A DNA stretch of 64,000 nucleotides from Macrococcoides psychrotolerans (GTDB taxonomy: Bacteria > Bacillota > Bacilli > Staphylococcales > Staphylococcaceae), in NCBI RefSeq assembly GCF_038095555.1, contig NZ_CP124591.1, positions 1,612,001 to 1,676,000 of the forward strand. Reading direction: 5' to 3'. A program made the translations under genes and the position numbers. The notes below the pieces were generated by a model, which searched no databases, was not told where the DNA came from, and was given only the letters and a program-made list of their open reading frames with translations. Positions 57,320 through 64,000 of this stretch are shown here, one piece after another. Every line of letters starts with the position of its first letter. The first letter of the stretch is position 1.

Positions 57320-57548
57320 AATTGCTCCTATAGTTTATTTGTACAAAGTGACTGTTATTGATTGCTTCCCTGGTAGTTCCATATCTCGTTTCTTGTATAA
57401 GATCGATGCTATACGCCAGTTCATAGAGTAAATCCATATTATAGCTCGGGAATCCAGAGGCAGTAGCCTTATTATCCTTCAATATGAACGGTTTGTCTAT
57501 CTTATTAAAATAAGAGACACTCCATTCGCCCCATTTCTTGAGTACTTT
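57306..57548 (-). pseudogene. Possible C-terminal gene remnant
   Basis: A stop-to-stop frame (QWSRKVLKKWGEWSVSYFNK...YNMDLLYELAYSIDLIQE...) fills most of the 330 bases between the methyltransferase gene and the SDR gene and ends inside the methyltransferase start (TAT GAA ACA AAT TAA). It has no start codon with a ribosome-binding site, but its composition looks protein-like. I read it as the tail of a decayed gene of unknown family. The rest of 57320-57649 holds only a promoter. Confidence 0.35.
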
Positions 57549-57593
57549 TCTACTCCACTGTTATCTTATAGGAAAATTTGATGTGCGTAAAAG

Positions 57594-57618
57594 GTTATAT
57601 ATAACATAATGAGGGTAA
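57594..57618 (+). promoter_or_regulatory. Possible sigma-B promoter of the SDR gene
   Basis: GTTATA, 13 bases, GGGTAA, ending 31 bases before the start codon. The -10 and spacing match the sigma-B site at 32682; the -35 is less good. Confidence 0.45.
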
Positions 57619-57649
57619 TATAAACCATCATATTTGAAGGAGTTTTGTT

Positions 57650-58483
57650 ATGTATCTTGATCTAAAAGGTAAGGTCGCAATAGTCACTGGTGGAGCATCA
57701 GGTATAGGACGCGCTACAGCTTTACGTTATGCACAAGAAGGCATCAATGTTGTTATCAATTATCATTCTAGAGAAGGTGAAGCACAAGCATTAATCGAAG
57801 CACTTCAGTCATATGGTGTTGAGGCACTGATGATTCAAGGAGACACAACCAGTAAGAATGATATGGAACATCTCGTAAAGGAGACAATCAAACACTTCGG
57901 TGAATTCCATATCTTTGTTAATAATGCAGGCATCCAGTCCGACGTTCCAAGTCATACGATGTCGATAGAAACATTCGATAAAGTAATCGATGTGAATTTA
58001 CGCGGAACTTTCATTGGGTGTCAATTAGCCTTACGTCACTTTATGGAAAATAAATATAAAGGTACGATCATCAATATATCAAGCGTCCATGAAATTATAC
58101 CATGGCCACATTATGCGCATTACTGTGCAAGTAAAGGCGGTGTAAAACTACTTACACAAAGTCTCGCTCTCGAATATGCACGTGTACAGATCCGCGTTAA
58201 TAACATTGCACCTGGCAGTATCAATACACCAATTAATGCAGAGAATTTCAAGACAGAACAAGATAAGAAAGATGCAGATTTATTTGTGCCGATGGGGTAT
58301 GTTGCAGAACCTGAAGAAATCGCAAGTGTCGCTGCATTTCTAGCAAGTAAGGAAAGTAAATATATTACCGGCCAGACGATTGTAGCAGATGGTGGTCTGA
58401 GTCTATATCCATCTCATCGAAACTTTGAACATGATGCACTGCTCGATGAATTTACTGATGAGATTAATGTGAAGACAAAATAA
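57650..58483 (+). CDS. Short-chain dehydrogenase, glucose 1-dehydrogenase-like
   Basis: 277 aa classical SDR: cofactor motif TGGASGIG, NNAG, catalytic serine in NISSVHE and YCASK (Tyr/Lys). The IPWPHYAHYCASKGG and APGSINTPINAE segments resemble Bacillus glucose 1-dehydrogenase. A C-terminal extension of about 15 acidic residues follows the usual end. Oxidation of glucose with NAD(P) is inferred from the family. ATG after GAAGGAG. Confidence 0.85.
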   Translation: MYLDLKGKVAIVTGGASGIGRATALRYAQEGINVVINYHSREGEAQALIEALQSYGVEALMIQGDTTSKNDMEHLVKETIKHFGEFHIFVNNAGIQSDVPSHTMSIETFDKVIDVNLRGTFIGCQLALRHFMENKYKGTIINISSVHEIIPWPHYAHYCASKGGVKLLTQSLALEYARVQIRVNNIAPGSINTPINAENFKTEQDKKDADLFVPMGYVAEPEEIASVAAFLASKESKYITGQTIVADGGLSLYPSHRNFEHDALLDEFTDEINVKTK

Positions 58484-58560
58484 AATGATTACAAGATAAT
58501 ATTTAATCCTATATCGATAACTATCTAAACGGCGGAACAAAAGTGTTCTGCCTCTCCATT

Positions 58561-59520
58561 TTAATCACGTACTACTTTCGTCATTTCACGATATTCTTCT
58601 TCTATCTCAATCTTCTTCTCTGTATTCAGCTGTTCTAATAAACTAAAGACATTAATATGACGTTCAAGATTAATAAAGTGAGCTGGTAATATACCTCCAA
58701 ATTCGCCATCGACATTTAACTGCACCTTATCAAATGACGATACTTTTATGTCTCTAGCTTTAACATAACGTACTTTAGGATGCTTAATATGTTCACCTCT
58801 TGAAGCAAGCGTAAATATATGTCCGAACTCCGCAAAGTTCACTTTCTCTAATATTAATAACGTAAAGTAGCCATCATTAATCGATGCATCCGGCACGAGC
58901 TTCTCAAAGCCACCTACCGAATTTGTAAGGCCTATAAGAAACATCATCGCTTCTCCGCTGTATACTTCACCATCATATTCGATACGTACATCACTTGCTT
59001 TAATTTCTGGGAGCATCTCTAATCCTTTAACATAATAAGCAAGCGGTCCCAGTACTGTCTTCAGTCGGCTCGGCGCCTCATAGCTCACTTCCGTAATCTT
59101 TCCGCCTCCAGCGATATTAATAAAATAGCGATTATTCATTTTACCGACATCTACTGATACTGTCTGCCCACTGACAATCACATCAACCGCTTCATCGATA
59201 TCTTTTGGGATGAGTAACGCACGACCAAAGTCATTCACGGTTCCCATCGGTATAATACCGATGTCTGGTCGATAGTCTTTTTCTGCGATACCGTTAATCA
59301 CCTCATTAATCGTACCGTCTCCACCTGCTGCAATTACCAAGTCAAACTTATCTTCCACTGCACGTTCTGCAGCAGCTGTTGCATCACCTGCACTCTTTGT
59401 TGCATAAGCGCTTGTTTCATATCCTGCATCTTCTAACTTAATTAATACATCGGGTAATGCTTTTTTGAATAGCTCTCTACCGGATGTTGGATTATAGATA
59501 ATTCTGGCACGTTTTCTCAC
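58561..59520 (-). CDS. dgkB: Diacylglycerol kinase DgkB
   Basis: 319 aa from a GTG at 59520 (MRKRARIIYNPTSGRELF), after AGGAGGAGTGTAC. Nucleotide-binding AAGGDGTINEVINGI and PMGTVNDFGRAL motifs of the DagK family and the structural-metal region (LNVDGEFGG). Phosphorylates diacylglycerol left over from lipoteichoic acid synthesis to phosphatidate, returning it to phospholipid synthesis. Confidence 0.95.
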   Translation of the reverse strand: MRKRARIIYNPTSGRELFKKALPDVLIKLEDAGYETSAYATKSAGDATAAAERAVEDKFDLVIAAGGDGTINEVINGIAEKDYRPDIGIIPMGTVNDFGRALLIPKDIDEAVDVIVSGQTVSVDVGKMNNRYFINIAGGGKITEVSYEAPSRLKTVLGPLAYYVKGLEMLPEIKASDVRIEYDGEVYSGEAMMFLIGLTNSVGGFEKLVPDASINDGYFTLLILEKVNFAEFGHIFTLASRGEHIKHPKVRYVKARDIKVSSFDKVQLNVDGEFGGILPAHFINLERHINVFSLLEQLNTEKKIEIEEEYREMTKVVRD

Positions 59521-59531
59521 GTACACTCCTC

Positions 59532-60974
59532 CTAACGTCTTCTCGTTCCAAATATATTCCTTACAATTTCACGCCCCATTTGTCTTCCCACACTTGTAAG
59601 TACGCTTGAAGCAATCTTTTCGAAATCAGATTTTTGCTTTCTTTTAGGCGCTGCTTTTTCAGCTTTCGCTTCTTTAGTTTGTGCTTTTGTTTTCGATGCT
59701 TCTACTTTCTTCTGCAGTATTTCATACGCACTCTCACGATCAACCGTTTCATTATACTGTGCATGATATGGGTTGCCTTCTATAACCTTAACTTTCACTT
59801 GTTCATCAATCACGCCAATCTTACTTTCCGGCGGACGGATAAATGCACGTTCTACAATACTCGGCTGTCCGTCTTCATTCAAACAGGAAATGAGTGCTTC
59901 TCCTGTCTTCAATTCTCCAATAACGGACGCGACATCAATTTCAGGGTTTTGTCGGAACGTTTCAGCTGCACTGGCAACAGCTTTTTGATCACGTGGTGTA
60001 AATGAGCGTAAAGCATGTTGAACACGGTTTCCAAGCTGACCTAATACTTCATCAGGTAAGTCGATTGGATTTTGAGTAATAAAATATACCCCGACACCTT
60101 TAGAACGCACGAGACGTACTACTTGCTCCACTTGTGTCACAAATGACTTCGGTGCACCTTTAAACAGTAGATGTGCTTCATCGAAAAAGAATACAAGCTT
60201 CGGCTGTTCTATATCTCCGACTTCCGGTAATGTTTCAAAGAGTTCTGTTAATAACCAAAGTAGAAATGTAGAGTACAATACTGGTTTTGTATATAAATTG
60301 TTGGCCATCAGGATGTTGATGACACCCTTATCTTCCGTTGTTTCCATAAAGTCCGATAACTTTAATGCCGGCTCCCCGAAAAACTGATCAGCACCTTGTG
60401 TTTCTAATGATAATAACTTACGTTGAATTGCACCTATCGATTGCTTCGTGATATTACCATAAACACCACTATATTCGGTCGTATTTTCATACATTTCCTT
60501 TAATAATGCCTGTAAATCTTTCAGGTCCAGTAGAAGCAGACCTTGCTCATCACTGATTTTAAACGCAATATCTAATATGCCAGACTGTGTATCATTCAAT
60601 TCTAGCAGACGACCTAAAAGCATAGGCCCCATATCTGTAATTGTCGCTCTGACAGGTGTGCCTTGTTCTCCAAATATATCCCATAACCTTACAGGAAAGG
60701 TTTGAGGTGTATAATCATCAATCTGTAGGTTGTTTAATCGTTCTTGAATCTTATCATTAATCGTCATCGCTTCTGCAATGCTCGCCAGATCCCCCTTAAC
60801 ATCAGCCAGGAATACAGGCACCCCGGCTTTAGAAAACTGTTCAGCCATAACTTTTAGTGTGATAGTCTTACCCGTACCTGTTGCACCTGCTATCAAACCA
60901 TGACGGTTTGCCATAGGAAGATCTAAATATATGTTATGATCAGCTGCTTTAGCTATCTTTATATTATTCATCAT
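59532..60974 (-). CDS. DUF853/YjgR-type HerA-like ATPase
   Basis: 480 aa P-loop protein: Walker A GATGTGKTITLK, KGDLASIAEA, Walker B LVFFFDEAHLLF, YFITQNP and an arginine-finger-like ALRSFTPRDQKAV. This is the HerA/FtsK-like DUF853 family (E. coli YjgR), followed by a Lys/Ala-rich linker near residue 430 and a basic C-terminus. No NurA-like nuclease partner is next to it. Function unknown. It runs into dgkB with 11 bases between. Confidence 0.85.
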   Translation of the reverse strand: MMNNIKIAKAADHNIYLDLPMANRHGLIAGATGTGKTITLKVMAEQFSKAGVPVFLADVKGDLASIAEAMTINDKIQERLNNLQIDDYTPQTFPVRLWDIFGEQGTPVRATITDMGPMLLGRLLELNDTQSGILDIAFKISDEQGLLLLDLKDLQALLKEMYENTTEYSGVYGNITKQSIGAIQRKLLSLETQGADQFFGEPALKLSDFMETTEDKGVINILMANNLYTKPVLYSTFLLWLLTELFETLPEVGDIEQPKLVFFFDEAHLLFKGAPKSFVTQVEQVVRLVRSKGVGVYFITQNPIDLPDEVLGQLGNRVQHALRSFTPRDQKAVASAAETFRQNPEIDVASVIGELKTGEALISCLNEDGQPSIVERAFIRPPESKIGVIDEQVKVKVIEGNPYHAQYNETVDRESAYEILQKKVEASKTKAQTKEAKAEKAAPKRKQKSDFEKIASSVLTSVGRQMGREIVRNIFGTRRR

Positions 60975-61045
60975 TTGTTACCCCTCATTTTGTATTATCG
61001 AATACTTTTATTTTACATGAACAGCACGAATATGCAATTTTGACA

Positions 61046-61076
61046 CAAAAAAATAGAGGGTGGAGACCACTCCTCT
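61046..61076 (-). terminator. Intrinsic terminator
   Basis: On the minus strand GAGG, GTGG, a 3-base loop, CCAC, CTC and then TATTTTTTT, right after the GrpB-like gene. Confidence 0.75.
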
Positions 61077-61597
61077 TAATTATTTAATCGGTACCAGTAT
61101 ATCGCTTTTGCTTCAATCTCTTTTAAATATTCATCTTCTGCACGTTGCAATTCTTGAGATGCTTTTGTTAAGCGATTTAACTCCTGCTTAAACAGCCTGT
61201 ATGCGATACGCTCTTTATGATGTGTCCTTAAATAATCTCTAACTGCTAGTTTTCTCTCAAGACTATTACAGTCTGTACGTTCAATAATAAGTACACATAT
61301 CTCTATATCGTTCTTATGTGCAGTAAACAGTAGATACTTGTTATTTCTATCTAGTGACGTTTGAGTTAATGAATAACCAATTCGTTCCATCTGAGCGACA
61401 TAACCATCAAGCTTGTTTAAGTCCTTGACTACCGGTAATATTTCTACTGACGGTATGACACTTACACCTTCAATGGAGGTACTACCAATGTGATGTAATT
61501 CAACAATTTCATTCCGAAAGACTTCTATTAGTTCCTTAGAAGCGTTGATATATATTTGATGATAGTCAAGATCACTATATAATTTATAATCTAACAT
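61076..61597 (-). CDS. GrpB/UPF0157 nucleotidyltransferase-fold protein
   Basis: 173 aa. HHIGSTSIEGVSVIPSVEILPVV matches the GrpB motif (HIGSTSIPG...KPIIDI) at the nucleotidyltransferase site, though the usual second aspartate region reads SVEI, so catalysis may be altered. The C-terminal half is charged and helical. ATG follows GGGGGAA. No known substrate. Confidence 0.75.
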   Translation of the reverse strand: MLDYKLYSDLDYHQIYINASKELIEVFRNEIVELHHIGSTSIEGVSVIPSVEILPVVKDLNKLDGYVAQMERIGYSLTQTSLDRNNKYLLFTAHKNDIEICVLIIERTDCNSLERKLAVRDYLRTHHKERIAYRLFKQELNRLTKASQELQRAEDEYLKEIEAKAIYWYRLNN

Positions 61598-61821
61598 AGA
61601 ATTCCCCCATCCCTCGCAAGTTACTTCGTATTTCGTGCTAATTTAAAGTAGTTTATCATATTAAATGTAATATATCTATGAATATTAATAATATTTAGAA
61701 TAATAAAATATTTATTCATATACTTTACCCATTCTTCACAAAAATAGTTTTCATCATCATATATTATTTATATCTGTTATTTGATAAAATAATAATATCT
61801 ATGAAACTGGAGGTTAAATTA

Positions 61822-62544
61822 ATGAAAAATATATTATTCTGGATATATATATTAGCAGCGATTCTACTGATTGGTGCCGGCTATAAATACTGGCAAGGTA
61901 AAGTAACTGAAGGCGGAGAAACAAAGGAAGCACAATTAAAAAGCGCTACTCATCAATCAGAAGAGCAAGAATCAGAAAAAATATCTCTACCACACGTCTT
62001 CAAAGAACCTGCAATCCAAAAGATTTATGAAGAACAAAAGAAAGATAATAAAAGGATGCAGCTGACGTTTGTAAGCACACCGTATCAAACATCAAATAAA
62101 GATACGAATGTCGCAAATACATTTATTTCAAATTTACAAGAAGATGTAAATTATAATATTGTTGATGTTGATGCAAGTTCTAACACATTAAACAGTGATG
62201 ATATTAATAAAGAAAATCCAGATGTCGTTATTTTAGATGCGTTTACACTTAATGACTATATCGAAGGCGTAACTATCGAAGACCATTTGAATAATCTTGA
62301 AGCAATCCTTAATAACATTAAAAATGAACACCGAAAAATTTACGTTACTGGTACACGTAGGATAAATGATGATGAATTTAATACTTACCAGCAAAAAGAA
62401 GCAAACTTCCTGCAAAACCAGGACGTATATTTCATCCCAGTAAGTGAAGCTGTCAAAGATAAATATGACAATGATACAGAGCTCCTTACGAAAGATGGCG
62501 TGACGAAATGGAGTAAAGCCATTACAGACGAAATATTAAAATAA
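61822..62544 (+). CDS. Membrane-anchored extracytoplasmic protein, SGNH-like fold suspected
   Basis: 240 aa from ATG 61822 (MKNILFWIYILAAILL), after GGAGGTTAAATTA. One N-terminal anchor (about 4-22), a charged Glu/Lys/Gln-rich linker, then a domain of about 170 residues with alternating strands and helices (MQLTFVSTPYQ, NPDVVILDAFTLND, RKIYVTGTRR, YFIPVSEAVKDKYDND, LLTKDGVTKW), which recalls SGNH hydrolases acting on exported polymers. The catalytic GDS motif is not clear. It faces the CpsB-like gene, suggesting an envelope role. Confidence 0.6.
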   Translation: MKNILFWIYILAAILLIGAGYKYWQGKVTEGGETKEAQLKSATHQSEEQESEKISLPHVFKEPAIQKIYEEQKKDNKRMQLTFVSTPYQTSNKDTNVANTFISNLQEDVNYNIVDVDASSNTLNSDDINKENPDVVILDAFTLNDYIEGVTIEDHLNNLEAILNNIKNEHRKIYVTGTRRINDDEFNTYQQKEANFLQNQDVYFIPVSEAVKDKYDNDTELLTKDGVTKWSKAITDEILK

Positions 62545-62577
62545 GACTATCGGGACTTTGTCTCGATAGTCTTTTTT
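62543..62577. terminator. Bidirectional terminator
   Basis: AAGACTATCG and CGATAGTCTT arms followed by Ts, between two convergent genes. Confidence 0.85.
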
Positions 62578-62607
62578 ATGAACGTATCACTTTGCACTTA
62601 TGTCAAT

Positions 62608-63417
62608 TTAGAATAAGCCTAGAAATTTCTTTTTCTTTTCTTTCTTCTTCTTTGCGTGTCTCTCTGATGAACTCTCAGTCTTAATGATTTCTTTCGGGCT
62701 TAAATATGGTATCTGTTCACTAAGCAGCACTTTCTTCGCATTATCTTTGAAACGATCAGCAACTTCACTGCCAAACTTATGTTCAATCGTTTCGTATGCT
62801 GCTTTCATATGGAAATTACGGTTATTTACATTGTGGGCATCACTTGCGACGAAATGAATCAATTGATGTTCAATCATAAGGTCTGCAATAGATTGTGCAT
62901 GATGACCTAAATTGCCAACAACTACCCCAGCTGTAACTTGTGCGAGTGCACCGAGTTCAATCAGTTCAGCGAGTTTCTTAGGGTTCTTCTGAAGCTCAGT
63001 ATTACGTTCTGGATGAGCGATGATTGGAACATACCCTTCCATTGCAAGTTGTGTAAATAACTGCTCCGTATAAATCGGCACTTCATTAGATGGAAATTCT
63101 ATTAATACGTAAGGCCCTGCAAGCGGTAATGCTTTACCACTGTTCAAATCTGTGATGACATCACCGTAGATCCTAATTTCCTGACTGGCATGCACATTAA
63201 GTGGAATGTTATTCTCTTTAATAAGCTGATTTACCTTGTCTGTTAGTTCTTTAATCTTCGGACCGAAATTGTCATATAACTGAATTTTATGATGCGGTGT
63301 TGCAATAATATCTGTAATCCCTTCTGCAACGGCTTGTCGTGCCATATCAAGAGTTTCTGTTTCTGTCTGAGCACCATCATCGACACCGTACAATATATGG
63401 TTATGAATATCTATCAT
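62608..63417 (-). CDS. CpsB/CapC-type PHP tyrosine-protein phosphatase
   Basis: 269 aa. The PHP metal motifs are in order: MIDIHNHILYGVDDG, ATPHHKIQLYD, HASQEIRIYG, IIAHPERN and FVASDAHNVNNR. Such Mn-dependent phosphatases dephosphorylate CpsD-type tyrosine kinases controlling capsule polymer length. No kinase, chain-length protein or capsule cluster is nearby. The last 20 residues are an unusual lysine-rich tail (HAKKKKEKKKKFLGLF). It lies 57 bases downstream of gatB. Confidence 0.88.
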   Translation of the reverse strand: MIDIHNHILYGVDDGAQTETETLDMARQAVAEGITDIIATPHHKIQLYDNFGPKIKELTDKVNQLIKENNIPLNVHASQEIRIYGDVITDLNSGKALPLAGPYVLIEFPSNEVPIYTEQLFTQLAMEGYVPIIAHPERNTELQKNPKKLAELIELGALAQVTAGVVVGNLGHHAQSIADLMIEHQLIHFVASDAHNVNNRNFHMKAAYETIEHKFGSEVADRFKDNAKKVLLSEQIPYLSPKEIIKTESSSERHAKKKKEKKKKFLGLF

Positions 63418-63474
63418 ACTTTCACCTCTGTATAGGACAAAGAGCCTGAATACTCATCCAGGCTCCTGTTTTAT

Positions 63475-64000
63475 TTATCTTTTTTCTAATTCTTCACGCA
63501 AAATTTTATTAACAAGCTGTGGATTTGCCTGTCCTTTAGAAATCTTCATAATCTGACCTACTAAGAAGCCTGTAGCTTTACCTTTACCGTTCTTGAAGTC
63601 TTCAATAGATTGAGGATTATTATCTAACGCTTCAGTTACGAACGCTTTCAGTTGTTCAGGATCAGAAATTTGAACAAGACCTTGTTCTTCCATAATCACT
63701 TTCGGTGCTTTACCTGTTTCTACTGTATCAGCAAACACTTTTTTCGCAATTTTAGAAGAGATTGTACCATCTGCAAGCAACTTAACCATTTCACTTAAGT
63801 TCTCAGGCGTTAATGCAGTTTCATGTAACTCCTTCTGGTTCTTGTTTAAGTATTCGTTTACGCCACCCATCAACCAGTTTGATGAAAGTTTTGCATCTGC
63901 GTCAAGTGCGATCATCGCTTCGAAGAAATCAGACATTTCTTTCGTTAATGTTAATACGTGCGCATCGTATTCAGGTAATCCATACTCTGATACATACTTC
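63475..64000 (-). CDS. gatB: Aspartyl/glutamyl-tRNA amidotransferase subunit B (5' part beyond window)
   Basis: The C-terminal 174 residues, open to the window edge (EYGLPEYDAHVLTLTKEMSDFF... to LVNKILREELEKR). They cover the end of the cradle domain and the whole YqeY-like tail domain (ALTPENLSEMVKLLADGTIS). GatCAB converts Glu-tRNA(Gln) to Gln-tRNA(Gln), serving the tRNA-Gln at 10108. The start lies outside the window. Confidence 0.94.
   Translation of the reverse strand, partial: KYVSEYGLPEYDAHVLTLTKEMSDFFEAMIALDADAKLSSNWLMGGVNEYLNKNQKELHETALTPENLSEMVKLLADGTISSKIAKKVFADTVETGKAPKVIMEEQGLVQISDPEQLKAFVTEALDNNPQSIEDFKNGKGKATGFLVGQIMKISKGQANPQLVNKILREELEKR

Noticed and set aside
61598..61821. 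Possible riboswitch or small RNA in the 224-base AT-rich gap
   Set aside because: No stable stem or terminator was seen; probably only divergent promoters.

Overview
The window is AT-rich chromosomal DNA from a Firmicute of the family Staphylococcaceae. The evidence is the dense set of staphylococcal-type genes in staphylococcal-like groupings: a VraU-VraT-VraS-VraR cell-wall stress operon next to map, MurT-GatD, a monofunctional peptidoglycan glycosyltransferase, ScdA, a Sav1866-like exporter beside a DUF402 phosphatase, PerR-Bcp-HemL, DgkB with a TrmA-family methyltransferase, and GatB. A cell-wall type tRNA-Gly fits the same family. Features not typical of S. aureus (a second, divergent ClpP behind a CtsR-like box, an NsrR-like operator, a DUF853 ATPase) make Macrococcus or a close relative my best guess, but the genus is not proven. 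No prophage, plasmid or CRISPR array is visible; nearly everything is core genome.

Layout. 1-7.8 kb: a partial NagB-like gene, a 35-aa membrane peptide, nitroreductase, trmL, queG, an amino-acid ABC transporter (ATPase plus a binding protein-permease fusion), an aminotransferase and a PTS IIC-like protein. 8-9.7 kb: the ClpP paralogue and a TPR protein that has lost its DNA-binding head. 9.75-17.4 kb: a complete rrn operon on the minus strand (16S-23S-5S) followed by 23 tRNAs, the second-to-last being a non-canonical tRNA-Gly(UCC) of the kind used for interpeptide bridge synthesis, with two promoters in the leader. 17.4-34.3 kb: redox and heme genes, DNA repair (Mpg, MutY, RecX), Sav1866-like exporter, a TagGH-like ABC pair with a degenerate ATPase, glycosyltransferase, a DJ-1/PfpI protein behind a sigma-B-type promoter, and an rRNA methyltransferase.

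34.4-48.6 kb: radical SAM YfkAB, a first IS3-family element, a palindromic repeat pair, thioesterase, aminopeptidase, YihY, carbonic anhydrase, vraUTSR, map, a FUSC-type protein, a second IS3-family element, a seven-unit 41-bp palindromic repeat array, and scdA behind an NsrR-like palindrome. 48.7-64 kb: gatD-murT, ferritin with PerR-like boxes, YkvI-like transporter, exonuclease-BRCT protein, dinB, nagB, second TrmA-family methyltransferase, an SDR dehydrogenase with a sigma-B-like promoter, dgkB, a DUF853 ATPase, GrpB-like protein, a membrane-anchored protein, a CpsB-type phosphatase and the 3' part of gatB.

Themes. Cell-envelope functions dominate (VraTSR sensing, MurT-GatD amidation, SgtB polymerisation, cell-wall tRNA-Gly, DgkB lipid recycling), with oxidative and nitrosative stress control (PerR, Bcp, FtnA, ScdA). 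The most unusual structures are the two IS3 insertions, each splitting an intrinsic terminator hairpin in a convergent intergenic region and each lying within about 60 bp of a member of the same 41-bp palindromic repeat family, and a 48-bp palindromic terminator that encodes the same six-residue C-terminus for two convergent genes.
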